A stretch of 50,853 nt of DNA from a bacterium (GTDB lineage Bacteria; Sysuimicrobiota; Sysuimicrobiia; Sysuimicrobiales; Humicultoraceae): NCBI GenBank assembly GCA_031082185.1, contig JAVHLI010000001.1, forward strand, positions 263,127 through 313,979, in the 5' to 3' direction. Made by a program: the position numbers and the translations under genes. Numbering within the stretch: the first letter of the stretch is position 1; each line of letters opens with the position of its first letter. Shown one piece after another: positions 17,000-25,164 of this stretch. Under the pieces are notes generated by a model that worked only from the letters and a program-made list of their open reading frames with translations, ran no database searches and was not told the DNA's origin.

Positions 17000-17325
17000 A
17001 GCTGGTGCTCGTGATCGCCCAGGAGCAGGACGCCGGTCGGCTCATTGATGCGCTCACCGAGGTTGACGTGCAGGCAACGATGCTGGCCAGCACTGGGGGG
17101 TTCCTCCGCGCGGGGAACGCCACGATCCTCACCGGCGTGGACGACGGCCAAGTTGAGGCCGTGCTGGAGGTAGTCCGGCGCGTCTGTCAACGGCGCGAGC
17201 AGTTGATGACGCCCATTCCACCGGTCGTGGAACCGGTGGACTCCTACGTTACGTATCCGGTGAAGGTGGAAGTCGGAGGCGCGATCACCTTCGTGCTGAA
17301 CGTTGAGCGCATGGAGCGCGTCTAG
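16996..17325 (+). CDS. darA: Cyclic-di-AMP receptor, PII-like protein (YaaQ family)
   Basis: A 109-residue PII-like protein, the same length as Bacillus DarA. The start MKLVLVIAQEQDAGRLIDAL and ASTGGFLRAGNATILTGV (the T-loop and nucleotide-binding region) are diagnostic of this family, which trimerises and binds cyclic-di-AMP. ATG 16996 is chosen because it overlaps the tmk stop; upstream in-frame GTG codons at 16987 and 16990 lie inside tmk. It implies that the organism uses c-di-AMP signalling. Its downstream output is unknown in all organisms. Confidence 0.93.
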   Translation: MKLVLVIAQEQDAGRLIDALTEVDVQATMLASTGGFLRAGNATILTGVDDGQVEAVLEVVRRVCQRREQLMTPIPPVVEPVDSYVTYPVKVEVGGAITFVLNVERMERV

Positions 17326-17339
17326 GACCGGAGGGCTGC

Positions 17340-18410
17340 GTGGCATTTCGCGACGTTGTCAACCAGGATCACGCCATCCTCCTGTTCCGGTCGGCGGTCC
17401 GCGCCGGGAAGGTTGGGCATGCCTACCTTCTGGTAGGGCCCAAAGGCGTGGGGCGGCGGACGCTGGCGCTGGCGTTCGCGCAGTTCCTCAACTGCGATCG
17501 GCCGGACGGCGACGCGTGCGGCGAGTGTGACCCGTGCCGGCGGATCGTCTCGGGCAACCACCCCGACGTGCGCATTCTCGACGTTGCGAATGACAGGTTC
17601 TTCGAAGCACCCGAGAAGGACTACAAGGGCAAGGACATCCCGATCGACCAGATCCGCGCCCTGCGGCAGGATGCCGCGTACCCGCCCTACCAGGGCCGCC
17701 GCAAGGTCTACATCATCGCCGACGCCGAGAAGATGAACCCCAACTCGTCCAACAGCCTGCTCAAGATCCTGGAGGAGCCGCCGGCGCGGATCACCTTCAT
17801 CCTGATCGCCGAGTCCGCCGTGGCGCTGCTGCCTACGATCGTGTCGCGCTGCCAACTCGTGCGGTGCACCTACCTGAGGGCCGACCAGATCGAGCGGGCG
17901 CTGGTCGAGCGGTGGCATGTTGACGAGGGACGGGCCGGTGTGCTCTCCGCGCTGGCCGACGGCCGGCTGGGCCGCGCGCTGGAATGGGAGAAATCTGAGG
18001 AACGGCTGGCAGCGAGGGACCGGCTGCTGGATCTGCTGCCCGCGCTGGAGGAGGGCGACCTGCTCGTCCGGCTCGACGCTGCGGATGCGCTGGTGAAGGA
18101 GACGCAGGCGCTGGCGAAGGAGACGCAGGGCAAGGAAGGCGACCTGCTGCTGGAGCTGCTGGACCTGGCCGTGCTGTGGTACCGGGACCTGCTGGTATGG
18201 AAGCAGCTTCAGGAGCCCGCGCTGCTGGTCAACCGCGACCGGCAGTCCCAGATCGCGAGATTGGCCGGGGAGTACGGTGAGGCGATGCTGAGCGCGCGCA
18301 TCGAGGCGGTCGAGGCGGCGAAGGAGTCGCTGCGGCGGAACGTGAACGCGCGGCTTGCGCTGGAGAAGCTGTTCCTTTCGTTCGGGCCGGCGCCGGTAGC
18401 GGCGCCCTAG
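17340..18410 (+). CDS. holB: DNA polymerase III delta-prime subunit
   Basis: A 356-residue clamp-loader subunit. The N-terminus (HAYLLVGPKGVGRRTLALAF) has a Walker A-like loop in which the invariant Lys is Arg, as often in non-hydrolysing delta-prime. Zinc ligands are Cys52, Cys60, Cys63 and Cys66. VYIIADAEKMNPNSSNSLLK, LEEPP and the SRC sensor motif (TIVSRCQLVRC) follow. A helical collar domain completes it. Start is GTG 17340. The last four bases overlap the convergent RlmI-like gene. The repeat ALVKETQALAKETQGK near residue 255 is a small internal duplication in a helical region. Confidence 0.92.
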   Translation: MAFRDVVNQDHAILLFRSAVRAGKVGHAYLLVGPKGVGRRTLALAFAQFLNCDRPDGDACGECDPCRRIVSGNHPDVRILDVANDRFFEAPEKDYKGKDIPIDQIRALRQDAAYPPYQGRRKVYIIADAEKMNPNSSNSLLKILEEPPARITFILIAESAVALLPTIVSRCQLVRCTYLRADQIERALVERWHVDEGRAGVLSALADGRLGRALEWEKSEERLAARDRLLDLLPALEEGDLLVRLDAADALVKETQALAKETQGKEGDLLLELLDLAVLWYRDLLVWKQLQEPALLVNRDRQSQIARLAGEYGEAMLSARIEAVEAAKESLRRNVNARLALEKLFLSFGPAPVAAP

Positions 18411-19603
18411 AACGCCTGCAGCAGGAAGCACTTGAGGTAACGGGTCTCGGGCATCGTGGCCAGCATGGGATGATCCCGTGCCTGGGACCTGAACTCCACC
18501 AGGCGCATCTCCCTCCCCGCGTCCCGTGCGGCCTCCAGTAGCGTCAACCACATCGTCTGCTCGTCCACGTGCCAAGAGCACGAGCAGCTCACCAGAAACC
18601 CCTCGGGTCGAAGCAGCCGGAGACCGCTGAGGTTGATCTCCTTGTACCCGGCCAGCGCCTTCGGCACGGCGTGCCTGCTGCGGGCGAACGCCGGGGGATC
18701 CAAGATGATCAGGTCGTATCGCTCTCCTGACTGCGCCAGGTCCCGCATCGCATCGAAGGCATCGCCCTCCTGATAGAGGCAGCGTTCTCCCACACCGTTC
18801 ATCTCGGCGTGGGCACGGGCCGCGGCGACGGCCTCGGGGCTGGCATCCAGACCGAGTACGGAAGCGGCGCCTCCCAGGGCGGAGTGGATCCCGAACGCGC
18901 CTGTGTAACAGAACGCGTCGAGGACCCGTGCGCCGCGCGCAAATGGGCCGATGGCCAGCCGGTTCTCCCTCTGGTCGCAGAACCATCCGGTCTTCTGGCC
19001 CGTCGCGATGTCAACCAGGAAGCGGGCCGGGCCTTCCTGGATCTCGATCTGCGTCGAGGACTCCCCGCGGGCGAACTGCCGGTAGAGAGGGAGCCCTTCC
19101 AGGGTGCGGCTCCGCGCGTCGTTGCGGAGGTAGACCGTCCTGGCGCCGGTCCGGGCTTCCAGCAGCGCCACCAGCAGCTCTGCCAGTACATCCCGGCGGC
19201 GCTCCACACCCGCGGTGAGCGTCTGCATTACCAGCACGTCGCCGTAGCGGTCCACGATCAACCCAGGCAGCAGGTCGCCCTCTCCGAAGACCAGCCGGTA
19301 GGCGCTGGTCCCGGAGACGACCCGTTCCCGGAGGGCGATCGCGGCCTCCAGGCGGCGTCCCAGGAACCGATCGTCAATGGGCTCCTCTTGGTGGGTCAGG
19401 ATACGGACGCGGATCTTGGACCGCGGGTTGAAGTAGCCGCGGCCGAGGAACCGCCCGCGCGGGGTGCAGACGTCCACGACGTCACCGGCCTGCGGTCGGC
19501 CTTCGACCAGGCCGATCTCTCCCTCATAGACCCAGAGGTGTCCGGCTTCGATCCGTTCCTCGCGGCCGCCGCGCAGCCGCACCCGTCCGGTCACGCCGTC
19601 CAT
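18407..19603 (-). CDS. rlmI: PUA-domain SAM-dependent 23S rRNA (cytosine-C5) methyltransferase, RlmI-like
   Basis: A 398-residue class I methyltransferase. An N-terminal PUA domain (RIEAGHLWVYEGEIG through FLGRGYFNPRSKIRVRIL) is followed by a fold-type EEHEE linker and the Rossmann methyltransferase core: VLDAFCYTGAFGIHSAL (SAM motif I), DLIILDPPAFARS (motif IV) and VSCSCSWHVD (motif VI with the catalytic Cys). This is the RlmI/YccW architecture, which methylates C5 of a 23S rRNA cytosine. It is transcribed towards holB. Assignment to the exact nucleotide is by family only. Confidence 0.88.
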   Translation of the reverse strand: MDGVTGRVRLRGGREERIEAGHLWVYEGEIGLVEGRPQAGDVVDVCTPRGRFLGRGYFNPRSKIRVRILTHQEEPIDDRFLGRRLEAAIALRERVVSGTSAYRLVFGEGDLLPGLIVDRYGDVLVMQTLTAGVERRRDVLAELLVALLEARTGARTVYLRNDARSRTLEGLPLYRQFARGESSTQIEIQEGPARFLVDIATGQKTGWFCDQRENRLAIGPFARGARVLDAFCYTGAFGIHSALGGAASVLGLDASPEAVAAARAHAEMNGVGERCLYQEGDAFDAMRDLAQSGERYDLIILDPPAFARSRHAVPKALAGYKEINLSGLRLLRPEGFLVSCSCSWHVDEQTMWLTLLEAARDAGREMRLVEFRSQARDHPMLATMPETRYLKCFLLQAF

Positions 19604-19665
19604 GGCTGGTGGAGTTCCATGGTGGGAGGGTTTACCCTTTCGGCACCGAAGGACCTGTCAGAATA

Positions 19666-19678
19666 GAAACGGGGTTTC
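19666..19678. promoter_or_regulatory. Candidate IclR operator (GAAAC-GGG-GTTTC)
   Basis: A perfect inverted repeat GAAAC (19666-19670) and GTTTC (19674-19678) with a three-base spacer ends three bases before the IclR-type regulator start. A further GAAAC occurs at 19686-19690. The purine-A/pyrimidine-T arms resemble IclR-family operators (GAAA...TTTC), and the position would allow autoregulation. Binding is inferred only. Confidence 0.45.
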
Positions 19679-19681
19679 ACA

Positions 19682-20536
19682 ATGCGAAACATAGGCCGGG
19701 CCCAGGCAAAGCGCTCCAGCGCGTGGCACTTGGTTCAATCGGTAGACCGGGCGCTTTCGCTGCTGGACCTTCTCGGAAACGGGAACGCCAGTTTGGGCAT
19801 CAGCGAGTTCTCGAGGGCAACGGGCCTGAGCAAGGCCGTCGTGTTCCGTCTCGTGCGGACGCTGGAACGGCACGGCTACGTGATGCAGTCTGAGGACCGA
19901 CGGTACGCGCTCGGGACCAAGCCGCTCGAACTCGCAAGCGTCGTGCTCCACCGTTTTGACGTCCGCCAGGTCGCACGCGCAACCATGCTGGACCTTGCCG
20001 AGCGCACCGGCGAGTCGGCAGTGCTGACGGCTCCCAGCCGGGACGGGGTGATCTGCCTCGACACGGTTGACAGCCCGCAGCAGATCCGGGTGAGCTTTCG
20101 GCTGGGAAGGATCACTCCCTGGCACGCGGGTGCCGCCGGGAAGCTCCACCTGGCGTTTCAACCCGAGCCCCTGATCCAGCAGGTGATCGCCCGGGGACTC
20201 CCACGGCACACCGCGCGTACGGTTACCAGCAAGAGCAGGTTGCTCCGAGACCTCGCACGGATTCGCCACGACGGATACGCGTTCACGGTGGGGGAGTTCG
20301 ACGACGGGGTCGCCGCGATCAGCGCTCCCATCGTGGACTCACGGAAGGAGGTGGTCGCCGCTGTCAGCATCGGCGGCCCTGCCCAGCGGTTCTCCGATGA
20401 ACGCCTCCAGGACCTGGTCAATGAGGTCCGGCAGGCGGCCGGCAGGATATCGCTACTCCTCTTGGGAAGCCCGCCTCCCGGCGGTCCTCCCATGTCCGAA
20501 GCACGCGCTCTGCAAACTCAACGCGAAGCGAGGTGA
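19682..20536 (+). CDS. IclR family transcriptional regulator
   Basis: A 284-residue regulator with an N-terminal winged helix (residues ~20-85, SRATGLSKAVVFRLVRTLERHG as helix-turn-helix) and a C-terminal effector-binding domain (TPWHAGAAGKL and ISAPIVDS are typical). IclR regulators usually control adjacent catabolic operons in response to a small carboxylate or aromatic ligand. The gene lies directly ahead of the transporter/M29/racemase operon on the same strand, six bases from the SBP start, so co-transcription and local control are likely. Start ATG 19682 lies right after a palindromic candidate operator. Confidence 0.92.
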   Translation: MRNIGRAQAKRSSAWHLVQSVDRALSLLDLLGNGNASLGISEFSRATGLSKAVVFRLVRTLERHGYVMQSEDRRYALGTKPLELASVVLHRFDVRQVARATMLDLAERTGESAVLTAPSRDGVICLDTVDSPQQIRVSFRLGRITPWHAGAAGKLHLAFQPEPLIQQVIARGLPRHTARTVTSKSRLLRDLARIRHDGYAFTVGEFDDGVAAISAPIVDSRKEVVAAVSIGGPAQRFSDERLQDLVNEVRQAAGRISLLLLGSPPPGGPPMSEARALQTQREAR

Positions 20537-20541
20537 TCTAG

Positions 20542-22146
20542 GTGATACGACAGAGACATCTGGCGACTACACTCGCGGCGATCGTGGCCGTGGCCCTGAT
20601 CGCGCTTCCCGCATCGGTTTCCTCTCAAGTCCGAGAGGTTCCCTTCACCTACATCGAGCAGCAGATCATCACGGCGATTGACCCGGCAGGGGCCGTGGAT
20701 GAGAGCAGCCTACAATCGGCTATCAACCTCTACGACCCGCTGCTGTATCCGAACGTCGAGAAGGGAACGATGGAGCCCAGGCCGCACATCGCGGAGTCGT
20801 GGACCATCTCCCCTGACGGGAAGACCTACACGTTCAAGATCCGCCGGGGAGTCAAGTTCCACACCGGGCGCGAGATGACCGCCGAGGACGTGGTCTTCAC
20901 GATGGACCGCGTGCTGCGCATAAAGCGCGGGTTCTTCTGGGTCTGGGCTCCCGTGCTCGAGCCCGGGAGCGCGAAGGTCGCGGACCCCTACACCGTGCGG
21001 TTTCAACTGAAGGAAGCCTACGCCCCCTTCCTTGGGACGATGCTCCTTCTGTTCGTCATGGACAAGGACCTGATCATGGCGAACCTGCGCCCCGGCCCGT
21101 ACGGGGAGTTTGGGGACTATGGGGCGGGCCTCCTCGAGCGGCAGGACGCGGGATCAGGGCCCTACCGGATGGAGAAGTGGGAGCGCGCCACCGAGATGGT
21201 AATGGCACGCTTCGACGCCTACTGGCGCGGCTGGAAGCCTGGCCAGATTACCAAGGTCTTCTACAAGACCGTGCTGGAGGAAGCCACGGTCAAGACGCTG
21301 ATCATAGCCGGACAGGCGGACATGGTGAACCAGTGGCTCTCACCGCCCAGCTTCCTGGAGCTTAAGCAGAGTCCTGGAATCGTTGTCAAGGAGGATCCCA
21401 GCGTCCAGCTCTTCCACCTCCTGATGAACACGAAGAAGCCGCCGCTGGACAACGTCAAGGTGCGCCAGGCCATATCCTATGCGTTCAACTACGACATCGC
21501 CATCCAGCAGATCTTCGTAGGCGCGACCAAGGCAAAGGGGCCGGTGCCCGTCAAGGTGCCCGGGTGGAACCCCTCGATTGTCACCTTCGGTCGAAACGTG
21601 GCCAGGGCCAAGCAACTGCTGAGCGAGGCGGGCTTCAAGCCCGGGGAGATCACGCTCGAGTACCTGTGGATCACCGGGGTGCCGATGGAGCGGCTGATCG
21701 GTCTGCTGTTGAAGAGCAACCTTGAGGAGATCGGCATCAAGACGGAGATCATCGGTGAGCCGTGGGGACGGGTGGTGGAACGCGCCGCCAAGGTGGAGAC
21801 CACCCCGCACATTACGGCGGTCTTTGATACGCTGAAGTACCCTCACGTTGACAGCCATACCTACGGCCTGTACCACCCGAGCTGCTGGGGCTCGTTCCGC
21901 TGCATGAGCTTCTACGAGAACCCCGCCGTCACCAAGATTCTCGAGCAGGCGCGCCGCTCGGTGGACACCGCAGAGCAGATGAAGCTCTACAAGGAGGCGC
22001 AGGCCCTGATCGTCAAGGATGCTCCCAGCATCTACATCGCCAACCCTCTCCACCGCATCGCTTTCCGCGACTACGTCAAGGGGTATCGCTACGTGGGGCT
22101 GCTCGGGTTTGATTGCGCGTTCTACGATTTCACAATTGCACGGTAG
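20542..22146 (+). CDS. ABC transporter substrate-binding protein, family 5
   Basis: A 534-residue secreted binding protein. Start GTG 20542 follows AGGTGATC and gives a signal peptide (basic start, LAAIVAVALIALPASVSS). The RRGVKFHTGREMTAEDVVF stretch is the family 5 signature. The following genes encode its two permeases and two ATPases, so this is a complete DppABCDF/NikABCDE-like importer. The ligand cannot be read from sequence; the linked M29 and racemase genes point to an amide, peptide or heterocycle. A strong hairpin after the stop may raise SBP mRNA over permease mRNA. Confidence 0.92.
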   Translation: MIRQRHLATTLAAIVAVALIALPASVSSQVREVPFTYIEQQIITAIDPAGAVDESSLQSAINLYDPLLYPNVEKGTMEPRPHIAESWTISPDGKTYTFKIRRGVKFHTGREMTAEDVVFTMDRVLRIKRGFFWVWAPVLEPGSAKVADPYTVRFQLKEAYAPFLGTMLLLFVMDKDLIMANLRPGPYGEFGDYGAGLLERQDAGSGPYRMEKWERATEMVMARFDAYWRGWKPGQITKVFYKTVLEEATVKTLIIAGQADMVNQWLSPPSFLELKQSPGIVVKEDPSVQLFHLLMNTKKPPLDNVKVRQAISYAFNYDIAIQQIFVGATKAKGPVPVKVPGWNPSIVTFGRNVARAKQLLSEAGFKPGEITLEYLWITGVPMERLIGLLLKSNLEEIGIKTEIIGEPWGRVVERAAKVETTPHITAVFDTLKYPHVDSHTYGLYHPSCWGSFRCMSFYENPAVTKILEQARRSVDTAEQMKLYKEAQALIVKDAPSIYIANPLHRIAFRDYVKGYRYVGLLGFDCAFYDFTIAR

Positions 22147-22151
22147 AGCCG

Positions 22152-22181
22152 ACGAGGGGGTGGCGTCAGCCACCCCCTCGT
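22152..22181 (+). other. Strong 13-bp hairpin between SBP and permease genes
   Basis: Arms 22152-22164 (ACGAGGGGGTGGC) and 22169-22181 are perfectly complementary with a GTCA loop. No T-run follows, so full termination is unlikely. Such intercistronic hairpins often protect the 3' end of binding-protein mRNA and reduce read-through, which fits the higher need for SBP than for permeases. The arm sequence continues close to the RBS of the next gene. Confidence 0.8.
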
Positions 22182-22193
22182 GGGGGTAGGTCT

Positions 22194-23204
22194 ATGGGAT
22201 TTCGAACGTACGTGTTGCGGCGGATCCTCCACATGGTGCCGGTGATGGTGGGTCTGTCGATCCTCATCTTCGTCATCTCGAGGGTTATGCCCGGGGATCC
22301 GGTCCGGCTTGCCCTGGGGCCCGAGGCGAACATCGAGCAGATCGAGCAGCTGCGCCGCCTGATGGGGCTGGACAAGCCCGTGCACGTACAGTACTTCGCG
22401 TACGTCTCGGGTCTCTTCCGCGGGGATTTTGGATACTCCCTGCTCACGCGCCGCGCCGTGGCCCAAGATCTCAAAGACTTCTTCCCGGCGACGCTGGAGT
22501 TGACGACCCTGGCTATGATCCTGGCCATACTCCTGGGGGTTCCCCTGGGGGTGCGCGCCGCCGTCCGCAAGGACAGCCTGGAGGATCACTTGAACAGGGT
22601 GGTGGCCCTGGCTGGGGTGGCGCTGCCCAGGTTCTGGCTCGCGATCCTTCTCCAGATTGCCTTTGCCTACCATCTGGGGCTGCTGCCCACGATTGGGCGC
22701 GGACCGGCCCCCGCCACCCAGATTACCGGTCTCTATCTGCTGGACAGCCTGCTGACACTCGACTTCAACGCGTTCATCGTCTCGCTGAAGCACATTGCCA
22801 TGCCGGCCTTTGCCCTTTCTGTCGGGACCCTGGCTCAGATCATGCGCCTGATCCGCGCCAGCATGATCGAGGAGATGAGGCGCGACCACGCACTGGCCGC
22901 GCGATCGTACGGGCTCCCGGCCAACCTGATCATCTACAGATACCTGCTGAAGAACGCATTCACGTCCACGCTGACCATCATCGGCCTGAGCTACGGATTC
23001 CTGTTGGGGAACGCCTTCCTGGTAGAGAGGGTGTTCGCCTGGCCAGGCCTAGCGTTCTACGGCGTGGACACCCTCCTCGCCAAGGACTTCAATGGCGTCA
23101 TCGCCGTGACCCTGGTGGTGGGGGTGGCATACGCGGTCACCAACCTGTTCGTGGACATCCTCTATGGCTACATTGACCCAAGGATCAGGTACGGTGAGGG
23201 ATGA
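22194..23204 (+). CDS. ABC transporter permease, DppB/NikB type
   Basis: A 336-residue inner-membrane permease with about six transmembrane segments. YVLRRILHMVPVMVGLSILIF at the N-terminus, MPGDPVRLALG and the C-terminal cytoplasmic EAA loop (DHALAARSYGLPANLIIYRY) identify the DppB/OppB class. Start ATG 22194 follows the purine-rich GGGGGTAGG (22182-22190). Its stop overlaps the next permease start (ATGA at 23201-23204). It forms a heterodimer with the DppC-type product. Confidence 0.94.
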   Translation: MGFRTYVLRRILHMVPVMVGLSILIFVISRVMPGDPVRLALGPEANIEQIEQLRRLMGLDKPVHVQYFAYVSGLFRGDFGYSLLTRRAVAQDLKDFFPATLELTTLAMILAILLGVPLGVRAAVRKDSLEDHLNRVVALAGVALPRFWLAILLQIAFAYHLGLLPTIGRGPAPATQITGLYLLDSLLTLDFNAFIVSLKHIAMPAFALSVGTLAQIMRLIRASMIEEMRRDHALAARSYGLPANLIIYRYLLKNAFTSTLTIIGLSYGFLLGNAFLVERVFAWPGLAFYGVDTLLAKDFNGVIAVTLVVGVAYAVTNLFVDILYGYIDPRIRYGEG

Positions 23205-24109
23205 TTGCTGAATCGCGCCCGGAAGGCGAGCCGAAGGTTGCCCGCGCCCAGGAGTGGGGGAAGATGTGGTTCCGCTTCCGCCAATCCTCCCTTTCGGTCG
23301 CGGGCCTGGGCATCGTGGCTGCGATCGTTGTCTGCGCTGTGTTCGCTCCGGTTCTCGCTCCGCACCCCCAGCACGCCGGGTCATTCGTGGACTTCGAGAA
23401 CAGCCTGCGCCCCCCTTCGCTGAAGAACCCACTGGGAACTGACGATGCGGGACGGGACATCCTCTCCCGGATGCTGTTCGGAACCCGCATCTCGGTATCG
23501 CTGGGCATCATCGTGCTGGCCATCGCCGTGGCCGTCGGCATCCCGCTGGGGCTGATCGCGGGCTATTGGGGAGGCCGGTTGGGTGATGCGATCATGCGGG
23601 TTACCGACGTCTTCCTAGCGGTTCCTCCCATTGCCCTGGCCCTGGCGGTTACCGCGGCGCTGCGCCCCAACCTCACAAACGCAATGATCGCGATCGCCTT
23701 TGCCTGGTGGCCCTGGTACACGCGGTTGGTGTACGGTCAGGTTCTGTCGCTCAAGGAGGAGCAGTTCGTGGAGGCCAGCCGCGGACTGGGCGCGGGCCCG
23801 CTGCGGATCGCCTTTCGAGAGATTCTGCCGAACGCGTGGTCCACGATCCTCATCAAGGTCACGCTGGACATGGGCTTCGTGATCTTGACGGCCGCGGGAC
23901 TGAGCTTCTTGGGCCTGGGCGCGCAGCCCCCCACCGCTGAGTGGGGAACCATGATCGCGGAGGGGCGCCTCTATCTCCCCGGGTACTGGTGGGCCGCGAC
24001 TTTTCCCGGACTTGCAATCTTCTTGACGGTCCTCGGCTTCAACCTGCTTGGCGACGGCCTGCGCGACGTGTTTGACGTGCACATCGAACAGTGGCAGGCG
24101 GGCTCGTGA
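23201..24109 (+). CDS. ABC transporter permease, DppC/NikC type
   Basis: A 302-residue permease with an N-terminal cytoplasmic arm, one transmembrane segment (SVAGLGIVAAIVVCAVFAPV), the extracytoplasmic PPSLKNPLGTDDAGRDILSR signature and five further membrane segments. The EAA loop (EEQFVEASRGLGAGPLRIAF) contacts the ATPases. Translationally coupled to the genes on both sides through four-base overlaps. Belongs to the importer starting at 20542. Confidence 0.94.
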   Translation: MIAESRPEGEPKVARAQEWGKMWFRFRQSSLSVAGLGIVAAIVVCAVFAPVLAPHPQHAGSFVDFENSLRPPSLKNPLGTDDAGRDILSRMLFGTRISVSLGIIVLAIAVAVGIPLGLIAGYWGGRLGDAIMRVTDVFLAVPPIALALAVTAALRPNLTNAMIAIAFAWWPWYTRLVYGQVLSLKEEQFVEASRGLGAGPLRIAFREILPNAWSTILIKVTLDMGFVILTAAGLSFLGLGAQPPTAEWGTMIAEGRLYLPGYWWAATFPGLAIFLTVLGFNLLGDGLRDVFDVHIEQWQAGS

Positions 24110-25164
24110 GCGCGACGGAGCCGCTCCTGGCAATCCAGGATCTTGGAATCCACATGCGCACCTACGAAGGGCGGGCCCGCGTCCTCAACGGCGTCCGCCT
24201 GACGATCCACGAGGGCGAGACGGTGGCCCTGGTGGGCGAGACGGGGTGCGGGAAGTCCATCACCGCCAAGGCGATCCTGGGTCTGCTGCCCCCCAACGCC
24301 GAGATAGTCTCAGGAAGCATCGCGTTCAAGGGCCGCGATCTGCTGCGCCTGCCGGAGGAGGATCTCCACGGGATTCGCGGCAGGCAGATTGCCATGATCT
24401 TCCAGGATCCGTCCACGGCGCTGAACCCCGTGTTCACCGTGGGCGAGCAGCTCACCGACGTGGTGCTGTGGCAGGGTGCCCGAAGCGCGACGATAGGACG
24501 CCGCGTCACCGGGGCCGTCCATCAACGGTGTCTGGAGATCCTGCGCCTGGTGCGGATTCCCGATCCGGAGGGCACGTTCGGGCGGTACCCGGTAGAGCTC
24601 TCCGGGGGCATGCGCCAACGGGTGCTCATCGCCCTCGCGCTGGTGGGCAGGCCGGAACTGCTCATCGCCGACGAGTTGGGGACGGCGCTCGACGTGTCCG
24701 TGCAGGACCAGATCCTCCTGGAGGTGCGGGAGCTGGTCCGCACCGGGGGCCTGTCGGTGCTGTACATCACCCACAACCTGGGGGTGGCGCGGCTCGTCTC
24801 GGATCGCATCTACGTCATGTACGGCGGCGAAATCGCCGAGGTGGCGCCGGCAGCCGAGGTCTTCCGCAGGCAGCTCCATCCCTACTCTCAGGGGCTTCTG
24901 GCGGCCGTTCCGCGCCTGACCGGGACGATGGGTGAGGGAATCGAGGGGCGCATCCCCGACTACGTCAACCCCCCGCCCGCCTGCCGGTTTGAGCCCCGTT
25001 GCCCTTTCCGCATGGAGATCTGCCGCCTCCGCCGTCCGCTCCTGGTTGAGGCCGAGACCGATCGCTGGGTCGCCTGTCACCTCCTCGGCTCCCGCGAAGA
25101 CAGCGGCTCCAGCGAGGAGAGCGGCTCCGGCGAGGGAAGCGGCTCCGGCGAGGAGAGCGGGTGA
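24106..25164 (+). CDS. ABC transporter ATPase, DppD/OppD type
   Basis: A 352-residue ATPase. Walker A is GETGCGKS, the signature is LSGGMRQRV, Walker B is LLIADELGTALD (a Glu-Leu in place of the usual Glu-Pro after the Asp-Glu), and the H-loop is YITHN. The C-terminal oligopeptide-binding extension has the cysteine-rich CRFEPRCPFRMEIC motif that binds a 4Fe-4S cluster in several members. It starts at GTG 24106, overlapping the upstream stop. The last ~25 residues are a Gly-Ser-Glu repeat tail of unusual composition (bases 25087-25158). Confidence 0.93.
   Translation: MSATEPLLAIQDLGIHMRTYEGRARVLNGVRLTIHEGETVALVGETGCGKSITAKAILGLLPPNAEIVSGSIAFKGRDLLRLPEEDLHGIRGRQIAMIFQDPSTALNPVFTVGEQLTDVVLWQGARSATIGRRVTGAVHQRCLEILRLVRIPDPEGTFGRYPVELSGGMRQRVLIALALVGRPELLIADELGTALDVSVQDQILLEVRELVRTGGLSVLYITHNLGVARLVSDRIYVMYGGEIAEVAPAAEVFRRQLHPYSQGLLAAVPRLTGTMGEGIEGRIPDYVNPPPACRFEPRCPFRMEICRLRRPLLVEAETDRWVACHLLGSREDSGSSEESGSGEGSGSGEESG
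25087..25158 (+). repeat. In-frame 18-bp tandem repeat, 4 copies, at end of the ATPase gene
   Basis: Units start at 25087, 25105, 25123 and 25141, with consensus GGCTCCGGCGAGGAGAGC; they encode GSREDS, GSSEES, GSGEGS and GSGEES. The array forms the C-terminal tail of the DppD-type ATPase. Period and copy number (4 x 18 bp) equal those of the array at 13057-13128, though the sequences differ. Confidence 0.9.

Noticed and set aside
17322-18986. A 554-codon - strand frame across holB and the RlmI-like gene
   Set aside because: Both genes in this span have clear conserved motifs in other frames; this frame has biased composition and no motif.
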